Assembly (NCBI RefSeq): GCF_028561275.1 | Contig: NZ_JAQQTF010000004.1 | Coordinates: forward strand, 248,001 to 312,000 | DNA length: 64,000 nucleotides | Source: Aureisphaera galaxeae | Lineage (GTDB): Bacteria; Bacteroidota; Bacteroidia; Flavobacteriales; Flavobacteriaceae | Reading direction: 5' to 3' | Notes under the pieces: model-generated | Seen by the model: only the letters and a program-made list of their open reading frames with translations | Databases searched by the model: none | Told to the model about the DNA's origin: nothing | Program-made: the position numbers and the translations under genes | In this document: positions 1-8,828 of the stretch, in pieces | How positions within the stretch are numbered: position 1 is the stretch's first letter | Layout: every line of letters begins with the position of its first letter

Positions 1-386
1 GTCCCCGTAAGGGTCTTGATCCAATAATTGTAGGCATATCCATTTTCTAAGGCATCACCACTGTCATTTTCTATGGCCGTGGTAAGACGAACAGTTATCC
101 ATTCCCCGTAAAAGAAATTACGTTGAGGGGTAAAAGTAACTTCGGTATTACCTGCATCTAAGCTAATGGATCCATCCATAGGTCCGGACCAACGTCCAAA
201 TACCATAAAAGAATCTGCAGTTACCGTTGCAGGGTTCAAAGCTTGATCGAAAGAAATCGTAATGGGAGCCCCTGGTTCTGAGGCCATTGATTGTCTATTT
301 GGGGTTGTATTTTGCACAACGGGTGATTGGGCAAAACCTAAAGAAGCTAACAGACAGAGGGTTAGGGTGCTAGTAAAAAACTTCAT
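1..386 (-). CDS. Secreted protein with bacterial Ig-like domain, 3' end outside window
   Basis: The reading frame starts with ATG at 386 and stays open to the window edge, giving about 128 residues of the N-terminus. A signal peptide ends in LGFAQ near residue 20. The following segment has the signature of a bacterial Ig-like (SbsA/Big_5 type) domain: a PVVQNTTPNRQS opening, then PITISFDQALNPATVT, then FMVFGRW and a closing FTPQRNFFYGEWITV. Such domains usually precede FG-GAP or other repeats and a T9SS sorting domain in large flavobacterial surface proteins, but those parts are not in view. Secretion through Sec is well supported; the function of the full protein is unknown. Confidence 0.75.
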   Translation of the reverse strand, partial: MKFFTSTLTLCLLASLGFAQSPVVQNTTPNRQSMASEPGAPITISFDQALNPATVTADSFMVFGRWSGPMDGSISLDAGNTEVTFTPQRNFFYGEWITVRLTTAIENDSGDALENGYAYNYWIKTLTG

Positions 387-563
387 AGGGATAATTTTTT
401 CAGCAATTTACAAAAAAAAGTGGTTAAAAGTGCATTTAAGAATGAGCTCTAAACCCCAGTAAATACTAGGGTTTTAATTCCTAAAAGTCTATCGATTTAG
501 TAGTTATTAGTCTTTATGATGACAATTTCCTTACGATTTAATAAAATTTAACACGAAAATCAT

Positions 564-594
564 AAAAAAAACCGCCCTCATTTCTGAAGGCGGT
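564..594 (-). terminator. Intrinsic terminator of the fad operon
   Basis: A 6-bp stem (ACCGCC at 571-576 with GGCGGT at 589-594) is followed on the minus strand by a run of T complementary to 564-570. It lies about 50 bases past the fadE stop codon, so it most likely ends the marR-fadN-fadA-fadE transcript. Confidence 0.85.
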
Positions 595-645
595 ATTCAA
601 CTAACTAACCAAGATTCAAAAATGGAAGATAATTGAATCTTTTCT

Positions 646-2457
646 TTAAAACGGATAGGTATTCTCCGCTGTAACTTTTTCTGCTATCAAATTACGAAGC
701 GCTACCACATTGGGCATGTTCTGGTACTTGGTAAAGCGTTTCAATCCCATAAGCATCATGCGTTGCTCGTCACCTTCGGCAAAAGAAACAATACCTTCCT
801 TCGCTTTTTTGGTAATGGTATCTACCGCGTTGTATAAGTACAATTGCGTCATGGCCAACTGCTCTTTTTGAGCTTCTTCACCAAAACGCTTGATATTCTT
901 CTCAGTACGCAAGATAGCACTTTCCGCCATATAAATCTCTATCAAGATGTCACTTGCGGCCATTAAAAGTTGTTGGTGCTCCTCAAGGGCAGGTCCGTAT
1001 TTCTGAACAGCACTTCCGGCTACCATAAGGAATACCTTTTTCAATTTTGCTAGGATGGCTTTTTCCTCGGATAATGCTTCAGAATAGTCTGGAGTGTCGA
1101 AAGAAGGAATAGAGGTCAATTCGTTGGCTACTGCCATGGCAGGTTCCAAAAGTTGTACATGTCCTTTCATCGCTTTCTTCACCAACATTCCTACGGCAAG
1201 CATTCTGTTGATCTCGTTCGTTCCTTCGTAAATTCTGGAAATACGTGCGTCTCTCCAAGCCGACTCCATAGGGGTATCGGCACTAAAGCCCATTCCACCA
1301 AAAATCTGGATCCCTTCATCGGAACAGTTTTGAATATCTTCAGAAACAGCTACTTTCAAAATGGAACATTCAATGGCGTATTCCTCTACACCTTTCAGTT
1401 CTGCTTCCTGATGGGTATTCCCTTCGCTCATTCGGATGTTGATACGATCCTCAATGTTTTTTGCAGCACGATAACAAGCGCTTTCTCCCACATACATACT
1501 TGTAGCCATTTCAGCAATCTTTGCTTTAATAGCACCAAACTTGGCAATAGGGGTTTTAAACTGAATACGCTCGTTGGCATACTTTACCGATCCGTCGATC
1601 ACTCTTCTTTGTGCATCCAGACAAGCGGCCGCTAATTTAATACGTCCTACGTTCAACGCGTTCATTGCAATCTTGAAACCGTTTCCTCTTTCCGAAAGCA
1701 TATTCTCTACAGGTACTTTGGTTTCGTTAAAGAACACCTGACGGGTAGAGGAGGAGTGAATCCCCAATTTATGCTCTTCTTCTCCTAGGGAAATTCCATT
1801 TTCGGGATCATTTTCTACAATGAATCCTGTAATATTTTTGTCGTCCTCAATACGGGCAAAAACGATGAATACATTACAGAAACCAGCATTTGAGATCCAC
1901 ATTTTCTGTCCGCTAATGCTGTAGTAAGTACCATCCTCCGAAAGGACGGCTTTGGTCTTTCCGCTATTGGCATCACTTCCTGCTCCGGGCTCTGTTAAAC
2001 AGTAGGCTCCGAACCACTCTCCACTGGCCAACTTAGGTACGTATTTTTGACGTTGCTCTTCGGTTCCATAAAGGGTAATTGGCATGGTACCGATTCCCGT
2101 GTGTGCTCCAAAGGCGGTAGCGATAGATCCCGTAGCTCCAGAAATATAGTCGCACACCAACATGGTGGTAACGAATCCCATTCCCAATCCGCCGTAAGCT
2201 TCAGGAACGGCAATCCCCAAAAGCCCCATTTCTCCTGCTTTGCGCATGATCTCTTCGGTAAGGGCATAGTCCTTCTTTTCGAATCGCTCCTTCAACGGCC
2301 AGATTTCGCGATCTACGAATTCCTTAACCGATTCTTTCATCATTTTCTGCTCTTCAGAAAAATCCTCCGGCGTAAATACATCTTCACAAGGGGTTTCCTT
2401 TACCAAGAATTGTCCTCCGCGAAGAATGTTCTCTTTTATATTGTCTATCGTTTCCAT
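646..2457 (-). CDS. fadE: Acyl-CoA dehydrogenase (FadE-like)
   Basis: A 603-residue flavoprotein that would catalyse the first step of beta-oxidation, making trans-2-enoyl-CoA from acyl-CoA with FAD. The N-terminal helical part (about 30-145), the FAD-binding motif region CLTEPGAGSDA (about 153-163) with MWISNAG (about 186-192), and the C-terminal helical domain are in the standard order. The catalytic base is probably Glu411 in YEGTNE. The protein is about 200 residues longer than short-chain enzymes; the extra C-terminal helices resemble the VLCAD and Bacillus FadE type. It is the last gene of the operon, 39 bases after fadA. The spacer holds a small hairpin (AACCC 2473-2477 with GGGTT 2482-2486), which could be a processing or translation-tuning element. 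Substrate chain length cannot be read from sequence. Confidence 0.95.
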   Translation of the reverse strand: METIDNIKENILRGGQFLVKETPCEDVFTPEDFSEEQKMMKESVKEFVDREIWPLKERFEKKDYALTEEIMRKAGEMGLLGIAVPEAYGGLGMGFVTTMLVCDYISGATGSIATAFGAHTGIGTMPITLYGTEEQRQKYVPKLASGEWFGAYCLTEPGAGSDANSGKTKAVLSEDGTYYSISGQKMWISNAGFCNVFIVFARIEDDKNITGFIVENDPENGISLGEEEHKLGIHSSSTRQVFFNETKVPVENMLSERGNGFKIAMNALNVGRIKLAAACLDAQRRVIDGSVKYANERIQFKTPIAKFGAIKAKIAEMATSMYVGESACYRAAKNIEDRINIRMSEGNTHQEAELKGVEEYAIECSILKVAVSEDIQNCSDEGIQIFGGMGFSADTPMESAWRDARISRIYEGTNEINRMLAVGMLVKKAMKGHVQLLEPAMAVANELTSIPSFDTPDYSEALSEEKAILAKLKKVFLMVAGSAVQKYGPALEEHQQLLMAASDILIEIYMAESAILRTEKNIKRFGEEAQKEQLAMTQLYLYNAVDTITKKAKEGIVSFAEGDEQRMMLMGLKRFTKYQNMPNVVALRNLIAEKVTAENTYPF

Positions 2458-2496
2458 GATTATATATGCTTTAACCCTTGCGGGTTGGGGTTTGTA

Positions 2497-3687
2497 TTAG
2501 TTTAAAAATTCGAATATTCCTGCTGCACCTTGTCCGGTTCCCACGCACATGGTTACCATTCCGTACTGCCCTTGCATGTTGCGTTTGCGCATTTCGTCAA
2601 ACAACTGAACGGATAGTTTGGCTCCCGTACATCCCAGTGGGTGCCCCAGTGCAATAGCACCACCATTTACGTTCACGATGTCTGGGTTTAAGCCCAACTC
2701 GCGAATCACGGCCAGACTTTGGGAAGCAAAAGCTTCGTTCAATTCAATGAGGTTGATGTCATCTTGTTTCAGTCCTGCCTGATTCAATGCCTTAGGAATA
2801 GCCTTTACAGGGCCAATTCCCATGATTCTTGGTTCCACTCCAGCAGCGGCGTAATTCACCATTCGTGCAATGGGCTCCAAGTTTAATTCTTTCACCATGT
2901 CTTCACTCATTACCATAACAAAGGCAGCACCGTCGCTCATTTGCGAAGAGTTACCGGCAGTCACACTTCCACCTTGAGCAAACACAGGGCGTAGCTTGCC
3001 CAATGCTTCCATATTCGTTCCTTTTCGGGGCCCTTCATCTTTGGTTACCGTATAACTTTTAGTGGCTTTCTTACCGTTTTCGTCTATATAGGTTTGTTCT
3101 ACTTCTATAGGAACAATTTGATCTTGAAAACGATCTTCTGCTTGCGCCTTCAACGCTTTCATATGACTATTGTAGGCGAACTCATCTTGATCCTCTCGGG
3201 AAACATTGAACTGATTAGCCACGGCTTCTGCCGTATTTCCCATTCCCCAATAGTAATCTTCGTGTCCAGATTTAATGAGGTCGTAATTCAATTCGGGCTT
3301 GAATCCAGTCATAGGAACAGAGCTCATACTTTCCGATCCTCCGGCGATGATACAGTCTGCCATTCCTGCTTGAATCTTGGCGGTAGCGATCCCGATGGTT
3401 TCCACTCCTGAAGAGCAGAATCTATTTACGGTTACTCCGGGAACGTCTACGATGTCCAATCCCATTAAGGAAATAAGACGGGCCATGTTCAATCCTTGGG
3501 ATCCTTCGGGCATAGCATTTCCAACGATCACATCGTCTATGCGTTTTTTGTCCAATTGGGGGAGTTCCTTCATCATGTGCTCGATGGTTTCGGCGGCCAA
3601 TTCGTCGGCTCTTTTAAAACGGAACACTCCTCTTGGGGCTTTCCCAACCGCGGTTCTATATGCTTTTACTATATATGCTGTTTTCAT
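2497..3687 (-). CDS. fadA: Acetyl-CoA acyltransferase (thiolase)
   Basis: A 396-residue thiolase that carries out the last beta-oxidation step, cleaving 3-ketoacyl-CoA with CoA. The nucleophilic Cys91 sits in [10 protein letters not shown], the catalytic His349 in [10 protein letters not shown], and the second Cys381 in [11 protein letters not shown]; all three are intact and at normal spacing. Length is normal for the degradative family. Gene order fadN-fadA-fadE matches the Bacillus fadNAE operon and argues for fatty acid degradation rather than acetoacetyl-CoA synthesis. A 91-base, repeat-rich gap separates it from fadN. Confidence 0.96.
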   Translation of the reverse strand: MKTAYIVKAYRTAVGKAPRGVFRFKRADELAAETIEHMMKELPQLDKKRIDDVIVGNAMPEGSQGLNMARLISLMGLDIVDVPGVTVNRFCSSGVETIGIATAKIQAGMADCIIAGGSESMSSVPMTGFKPELNYDLIKSGHEDYYWGMGNTAEAVANQFNVSREDQDEFAYNSHMKALKAQAEDRFQDQIVPIEVEQTYIDENGKKATKSYTVTKDEGPRKGTNMEALGKLRPVFAQGGSVTAGNSSQMSDGAAFVMVMSEDMVKELNLEPIARMVNYAAAGVEPRIMGIGPVKAIPKALNQAGLKQDDINLIELNEAFASQSLAVIRELGLNPDIVNVNGGAIALGHPLGCTGAKLSVQLFDEMRKRNMQGQYGMVTMCVGTGQGAAGIFEFLN

Positions 3688-3698
3688 GTTGTAAACAG

Positions 3699-3750
3699 TG
3701 TTGAGTTTTAAGTTTTAAATATTAAGTTTTAAGTGTTGAGTTTTAAGTTG
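3699..3750. repeat. AT-rich short-period repeat between fadN and fadA
   Basis: The gap is built from copies of GTTGAGTTTTAAGTT and its truncations (AAGTTTTAA appears repeatedly), with a GTTGAG unit near both ends. It contains no gene. Such homopolymer-like spacers can vary in length between strains and could alter the distance, and so the coupling, between fadN and fadA. No function is evident. Confidence 0.7.
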
Positions 3751-3778
3751 AAAGGTTGTCACATCTCACTTTTCACCT

Positions 3779-6187
3779 CTAATTTCTCAAAGGTTTTCCT
3801 CTCTGGATCATATGCTGCAATCGCTCTAGGGTCTTGCGCTCACCACAAAGGCTTAAGAAAGCCTCACGTTCTAAATCCAATAGGTATTGCTCGGTTACCA
3901 TCGTCGGTTCAGAAAGATCTCCACCAGCCATTACGTAAGCCAGTTTGTTGGCAATCTTCTTGTCATGCTCACTTATGTAGTTACTGGCTTCCATACTATC
4001 GGTTCCTACCAAGAACATTCCTAGTGCCTGCTTTCCAAGTACCTTTACGTCCTTTCTTCTAATAGGCTTCGTATAACCCATATCGGCCATATGACGTGCA
4101 ACGGCCTTGGCTGTCGCGATCTGACGGTCTTTGTTCACTACCACAATGTCCTTTCCAGGCTTTAGGATATCCAAGTCATAGGCTTCGTAAGCCGAAGTAG
4201 ATACTTTGGCCATTCCTATGGTCAAGAAGTACTCCTGTAGTCTATTGAGTTCAACATCGTTCTTCTGGAAGGAATCACTGGCGCGCATCGCCATTTCTTT
4301 AGATCCACCTCCGCCAGGGATCACCCCAACACCAAATTCTACCAATCCGATGTAGCTTTCGGCAGCCGCCACTATACGATCAGCATGTAAGGTCATTTCG
4401 CATCCACCACCCAAGGTCATTCCGTGCGGAGCTACTACCGTTGGGATAGAGGAGTAACGCAATCGCATTACACTGTCCTGGAAGTATTTTATGGCCATAT
4501 TCAACTCATCATATTCCTGTTCAACGGCCATCATGAATATCATTCCGATATTGGCTCCCACAGAGAAATTCGCTCCTTGGTTTCCAATCACCAATCCGTC
4601 GAAATCTGCTTCTGCTAGGTCTAGGGCTTTGTTCAATCCAGCAAGAACGTCACCGCCAATGCTGTTCATTTTGCTTTGGAATTCGCAATTCAAGATTCCG
4701 TCTCCCAAATCTTCTACGACCACGCCACTGTTCTTGAATACCTCGTTGGATTTTCTGATGTTATCCAAAATGATGAAGGCATCCTGTCCAGGGATTTTTT
4801 CGTGCGATTTCTTCGGAATGTCATAGAAATAAGAAGCTCCGTCTTTTACGGTGTAGAAGCTGTCTTTTCCTTCGGCCATCATTTCGGTTACCCAAGCAGC
4901 GGGTTCTTTGTCCAATGCCTTTATGAGTTCAATTCCTTTATCAACACCTATGGCATCCCAAATTTCGAAAGGACCGTGTTCCCAACCGAAACCGGCCTTC
5001 ATGGCATCGTCTATTTTATAGAGTTCGTCTGTGATTTCTGGAATTCTTTTCGAAACATAGGCAAACATGGCTCCGAAGTTCTTGCGGTAAAATTCGCCTG
5101 CCTTGTCTTTTCCTCCAGCCAATACCTTAAAACGATCGATTACCTTATCGATGCTCTTGGTCATTTCTAAAGTAGCAAAGTTGGCTTTCTTTTTACCTCT
5201 ATAGGCTAAGGTGTCCAGATCCAAAGAAAGGATTTCTGATTTACCATCATCCCCTTTTACTTTTTTATAAAATCCCTGTCCGGTCTTGCTTCCCAGCCAC
5301 TTGTTTTCCATCATTTTGTCGATGAAACCTGGCAATTGGAACAAGTCGTGTTCCTCATCATCCGGGCAGTTTTGGTGAATTCCATTTGCAACATGTACCA
5401 AGGTATCCAATCCTACCACATCTACAGTACGGAAGGTTGCCGATTTGGGGCGGCCAATCACAGGCCCCGTTAACTTGTCCACCTCCTCTATAGTCAATCC
5501 CATTTCCTTTACCTGGTGGAAAAGGCTTTGGATTCCGAAAATACCAATACGGTTTCCGATAAAGGCTGGGGTATCTTTGGCGATAACCGAAGTCTTACCA
5601 AGGAACTGCTCTCCGTATCCATTCAGGAAATCAAGTACTTCTTGCGAAGTGTCTGGTCCTGGAATGATTTCGAATAATTTCAAATATCGTGGGGGGTTAA
5701 AGAAGTGTGTCCCACAGAAGTGTTTTCTGAAGTCTTCACTGCGCCCTTCGTTCATAAATTTGATCGGAATCCCCGATGTGTTTGAAGTAATCAAAGTCCC
5801 GGGAGTTCTATGTTTTTCAAGGTTCTCGAAAACCTGTTGCTTAATGTCTAAGCGCTCTACTACCACCTCAATAATCCAATCGACATCAGCTACTTTGGCA
5901 ATATCATCTTCCAAATTCCCTGTCGTAATTCGACTGGCAAATTTCTTATGGTAGAGTGGGGCCGGTTTGGATTTAATGGAGTTGGCCAGTGCATCATTTA
6001 CCAGACGATTACGCACTACTTTATCTTCTAGGGAAAGGCCTTTGGCTTTCTCTTTGTCGTTCAGTTCCCTAGGAACAATATCCAATAGCAGGACTTCCAC
6101 TCCAATATTAGCGAAATGACAAGCAATTCCGCTTCCCATGATCCCGGAGCCGATCACTGCTACTTTTTCTATTCTTCTTTTTGGCAT
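3779..6187 (-). CDS. fadN: Bifunctional 3-hydroxyacyl-CoA dehydrogenase / enoyl-CoA hydratase
   Basis: An 802-residue fused enzyme for the two middle steps of beta-oxidation. The NAD-binding Rossmann fold comes first (GSGIMG at 13-18), followed by the two C-terminal dehydrogenase domains and then an enoyl-CoA hydratase (crotonase) domain from about residue 490. Crotonase landmarks are LGGGCEMTLHADRIVAAAES and VEFGVGVIPGGGG. This dehydrogenase-then-hydratase order is that of Bacillus FadN and is the reverse of E. coli FadB. Its ATG overlaps the marR stop codon by one base (TAATG), so the two are probably translationally coupled. It should work with the neighbouring thiolase and dehydrogenase. 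Confidence 0.94.
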   Translation of the reverse strand: MPKRRIEKVAVIGSGIMGSGIACHFANIGVEVLLLDIVPRELNDKEKAKGLSLEDKVVRNRLVNDALANSIKSKPAPLYHKKFASRITTGNLEDDIAKVADVDWIIEVVVERLDIKQQVFENLEKHRTPGTLITSNTSGIPIKFMNEGRSEDFRKHFCGTHFFNPPRYLKLFEIIPGPDTSQEVLDFLNGYGEQFLGKTSVIAKDTPAFIGNRIGIFGIQSLFHQVKEMGLTIEEVDKLTGPVIGRPKSATFRTVDVVGLDTLVHVANGIHQNCPDDEEHDLFQLPGFIDKMMENKWLGSKTGQGFYKKVKGDDGKSEILSLDLDTLAYRGKKKANFATLEMTKSIDKVIDRFKVLAGGKDKAGEFYRKNFGAMFAYVSKRIPEITDELYKIDDAMKAGFGWEHGPFEIWDAIGVDKGIELIKALDKEPAAWVTEMMAEGKDSFYTVKDGASYFYDIPKKSHEKIPGQDAFIILDNIRKSNEVFKNSGVVVEDLGDGILNCEFQSKMNSIGGDVLAGLNKALDLAEADFDGLVIGNQGANFSVGANIGMIFMMAVEQEYDELNMAIKYFQDSVMRLRYSSIPTVVAPHGMTLGGGCEMTLHADRIVAAAESYIGLVEFGVGVIPGGGGSKEMAMRASDSFQKNDVELNRLQEYFLTIGMAKVSTSAYEAYDLDILKPGKDIVVVNKDRQIATAKAVARHMADMGYTKPIRRKDVKVLGKQALGMFLVGTDSMEASNYISEHDKKIANKLAYVMAGGDLSEPTMVTEQYLLDLEREAFLSLCGERKTLERLQHMIQRGKPLRN

Positions 6188-6639
6188 TATACGGTTTGTT
6201 TTTTTGTCGTGTATATTTTTTTGGATTGAATCAAATCTAATATGGTATTGGCTACCGTTTTAAAGGTGTCCAGGTCCTTTTCGGAAACCTGCTCCCGCAC
6301 CGCTTCGTCGAAGCGAAGTACCACCTGCTTGGAGAACTCGCGCATCTCTACGCCAAAAGGGGTAAGGTGAATAAGCACCCCGCGTCCATCGGCAGGATTG
6401 GGCTTTCGGACGATAAGTCCTTTGTCCTCCATGTTTTTTAATGTTCGGGAAAGGCTCGTAGCCTCCATTCCCATTTTTGGCCCTAAGGCCGTAGAAGGGG
6501 TACCTTCCTCAGGATCGATGCTGATTAAAGCAAATCCAGTGGCCATGGTACTTTCCTTTTTTCCGGCTTCTTCGTTGTACATTTTCTGTACCGCCATCCA
6601 AGTGGCCCGAAGTATGTAGTCTATGGTTTTTTCTTTCAA
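6187..6639 (-). CDS. MarR family transcriptional regulator, first gene of fad operon
   Basis: A 150-residue winged-helix protein. The DNA-reading part is about residues 50-100 (LGPKMGMEATSLSRTLKNMEDKGLIVRKPNPADGR when read in pieces), with the wing DGRGVLIHLT and dimerisation helices at both ends. Translation seems to begin at TTG (6639), because the conserved opening KEKTIDYILRATW lies upstream of the first ATG. Being first in the operon and followed by fadN with a one-base overlap, it is likely an autoregulatory repressor that is released by acyl-CoA or a related ligand. The ligand is inferred from context only. Confidence 0.9.
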   Translation of the reverse strand: MKEKTIDYILRATWMAVQKMYNEEAGKKESTMATGFALISIDPEEGTPSTALGPKMGMEATSLSRTLKNMEDKGLIVRKPNPADGRGVLIHLTPFGVEMREFSKQVVLRFDEAVREQVSEKDLDTFKTVANTILDLIQSKKIYTTKKQTV

Positions 6640-6666
6640 GGGGAATCTTGTTTGAAATTATTCCTT

Positions 6667-6702
6667 CAAAGATAGAAAAAAATATTATGCATGCATAGCA
6701 AA
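6667..6702 (-). promoter_or_regulatory. fad operon promoter with palindromic operator
   Basis: On the minus strand a TATCTTTG element (6674-6667) fits the Bacteroidota -7 box TAnnTTTG and lies 28 bases before the TTG start of marR. A TTTG that could serve as the -33 box lies at 6702-6699, 24 bases away, one more than the usual 17-23. Between them is a perfect 12-bp palindrome TATGCATGCATA (6686-6697). Its position inside the promoter suits a MarR dimer that blocks polymerase. Confidence 0.65.
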
Positions 6703-6753
6703 TAGTTATTTTTTGTGTTAAGTTTTTGCAAAGTGGTCTGTAAAAGAGGGGTT

Positions 6754-7722
6754 TTAGTTGAGCATGGACAATTTATCCCAAGATTCGAAGAAATCCTGAT
6801 CGAAAATGGATTCCTTGGTTTTGGGGTGCTTAAACCATTCCAATTGCTTCGGACTCAAATATTTCTGGGGGTTCTGTTTTAATCCTAACGCACTGTTTAT
6901 CTTGGTTTTTTGAACTTCGGTGAGTGGGACATGTTTAAATCGGCTGTGCTGAATGAAATAATCCTCATCCCTTGGTGACCATTGAAACTGGGTCTTGGCA
7001 ACGGGGATCATGGAATTGGCTTGAGCATAGTCCGAAAGCTCTTGCTCGGAGATTTCATCGGCATCATAAATAACCCGAACCACTTCCGAACGATTCATAA
7101 AACCTGCTTGGGTGGCAAGAACACCATCTTGTGAGCCCAGCTTTTTCTCTCCCGTCCAGAAGCAATACATCTTAAAATGTTTTTCCTGAAGGTTATGATC
7201 GGTCGTTGTTGTTAGTTCCTTTCCCAAAATCTTTACATACTCTGGAATAGGATTGCCATACGCTTCCAACGCATTGATCATTGCGTTGTATAATCCTTTT
7301 GCCGAATAATCGCTGGCCACCCTTCTCACTAGGTTCTCACCCTTGTCGTTCACAATACGAACTACGGGGTTATTCCAACTGGGCTCTTTGTACTTCTTCA
7401 GGATTTGTCTGTCCTTCCCTCCTTTATTATTAAAAATAGCCAATGGGATGAATTCGTTTTCTATGGCTTCCGTCATTAAAGGGTGGGAGAGTACATTGTG
7501 ACCGTAGTTCCGGCAGGTAGCACATCCAGGCACTTCCTGAAATAATATGAGCACGGGCTTTCCTTCCTTTTTGGCAAGGTCCAAGGCTGTATCATAGTCG
7601 CGGTACCAACTTACCTTTCCCAATTCCTCATCCTGATCATAGGTTTTGGTTCGTTCTTGGGCGGTTATGGTGGTGAGTGCAAAAAATAAAACAACAATGG
7701 GAAGGAAACTGGGTAGACGCAT
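6754..7722 (-). CDS. Exported thioredoxin-like protein fused to an MsrA-like domain
   Basis: The chosen ATG at 7722 gives 322 residues with a clean signal peptide ending TITAQE near residue 22; a longer frame from 7758 only adds a polar stretch before it. Residues about 35-155 form a thioredoxin-like fold with VPGCATC, a Cys67-x-x-Cys70 pair. The rest resembles methionine sulfoxide reductase A: YCFWTGEKKL with Cys187 in the place of the MsrA GCFWG cysteine, then GVLATQAGF and EVVRVIYDADEISEQEL. A closing KYLSPKQLEWF motif follows. The VPG-C motif is like that of thioredoxin-like families whose first Cys can be selenocysteine. A periplasmic role in repairing oxidised methionine or peroxide handling is inference. 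It follows the LuxR-type gene by 72 bases. Confidence 0.75.
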   Translation of the reverse strand: MRLPSFLPIVVLFFALTTITAQERTKTYDQDEELGKVSWYRDYDTALDLAKKEGKPVLILFQEVPGCATCRNYGHNVLSHPLMTEAIENEFIPLAIFNNKGGKDRQILKKYKEPSWNNPVVRIVNDKGENLVRRVASDYSAKGLYNAMINALEAYGNPIPEYVKILGKELTTTTDHNLQEKHFKMYCFWTGEKKLGSQDGVLATQAGFMNRSEVVRVIYDADEISEQELSDYAQANSMIPVAKTQFQWSPRDEDYFIQHSRFKHVPLTEVQKTKINSALGLKQNPQKYLSPKQLEWFKHPKTKESIFDQDFFESWDKLSMLN

Positions 7723-7794
7723 GTGCAAAGTTTTACAATTACCTTGGGTAAGTCTCAAATCCAGCCGGACACTTACACATGCCTCCCAATTTTG

Positions 7795-8814
7795 CTAAAA
7801 ATCCATCGCTTCCTTTCGGGATTTTATGTTCAGTTTGGTGTATATACTGCTTACATGCGACTTCACGGTGCTCAATCCAATATTGAAGGTTTCTGAAATT
7901 TCCTTGTTGGACCGTCCTTGCTTTATTTCTTCCAAGATCTTCCTTTCTTGGACGCTCAATTTCTGAATGGGATTAGGACCTTTTTTCTTTTTCCGTTTTA
8001 GGAAATGATTCAAAACAAAACCTAGAATAAAAAAGGCCAATCCGATAAGGATATAGGCAGTATAGTCCTTACTCGATTCTTGGGGCAATTGGGATCGAAA
8101 TGTTTTAAAATAATTTGATTTCTCGCCTTTCCATTTTTTTAGATATCCTTCATAAAATGACTTGTTGATAGGGTAGTTCGTTTCAAACTTACTTCTATGC
8201 AAAGCGTATAGGGAAACCAAAGAATGGGAACTGGTATCGGCCACAAAGCGTAGTTTTTCATAAATCGCCTTGGTTACAAATTCTCCCTTTACCGAAGAAC
8301 CTTTAAAATGCGTACTGTCCACATAGGTATAGATCCGATCTACTTCCCGTAATTCCTGTGCAGGACGATAGCCTTGGATCTCGACAGGAGTGAACGGGGG
8401 ATTGCCCGGTATGTTTTCGAGCACGATGGATGAGTACTTGTTACCAACAACGAACATATGATTTTCTTCATCCCCTCCAATAATGAGGGAGCCCATGGGA
8501 GCTCCTTTTTTAGAAATGTGAATTCGGTACAGTTGGTCATCCTCGGAAAGATAATCGGTGGCAAACGAAAAATTTCCCAAGCTGTCCAAGGATGCTTCAG
8601 AAATGATCATTCCTGTAGACATATGATACATGTCGTTTAGGGTAGGGATGTGCGAGAGGTAAACCACTGGATCCCAAATGGAATCCAGTTGTAATTTACC
8701 TCTAATACCAGGTGTGTGTTCCCCTTGGGACTGTCCTATGGCTAACTGAAATAGGATTAGGAACGCCCCAAAGGAGAGGAGGGATCGGTATGGTAGGTTA
8801 GTCTCGTTTTTCAT
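7795..8814 (-). CDS. Membrane-anchored LuxR-type transcriptional regulator
   Basis: A 339-residue one-component regulator with an unusual layout. An N-terminal signal or anchor (about 12-28) is followed by about 220 exported residues that resemble a carboxypeptidase-regulatory-like or DUF4369-type fold (IRGKLQLDS, then YRIHISKKGA), then a transmembrane helix near 252-272, a basic KRKKKK stop-transfer, and a cytoplasmic LuxR/GerE helix-turn-helix (LSVQERKILEEIKQGRSNKE, then LSTVKSHVSSIYTKL). The design would pass an envelope signal directly to DNA from the membrane. It lies between a secreted low-complexity protein and the thioredoxin/MsrA-like protein, and probably regulates them. The signal sensed is unknown. 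Confidence 0.82.
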   Translation of the reverse strand: MKNETNLPYRSLLSFGAFLILFQLAIGQSQGEHTPGIRGKLQLDSIWDPVVYLSHIPTLNDMYHMSTGMIISEASLDSLGNFSFATDYLSEDDQLYRIHISKKGAPMGSLIIGGDEENHMFVVGNKYSSIVLENIPGNPPFTPVEIQGYRPAQELREVDRIYTYVDSTHFKGSSVKGEFVTKAIYEKLRFVADTSSHSLVSLYALHRSKFETNYPINKSFYEGYLKKWKGEKSNYFKTFRSQLPQESSKDYTAYILIGLAFFILGFVLNHFLKRKKKKGPNPIQKLSVQERKILEEIKQGRSNKEISETFNIGLSTVKSHVSSIYTKLNIKSRKEAMDF

Positions 8815-8828
8815 GTGGAAGCAAACGC

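Noticed and set aside
1153-1635. Open frame opposite fadE (160 residues)
   Set aside because: Lies wholly on the complement of a strongly conserved enzyme and has no promoter or family motif; a mirror effect of codon bias.
5445-5954. Open frame opposite fadN (169 residues)
   Set aside because: Complement of the conserved dehydrogenase domain; composition is Ser/Pro/Phe-rich as expected for an antisense frame.
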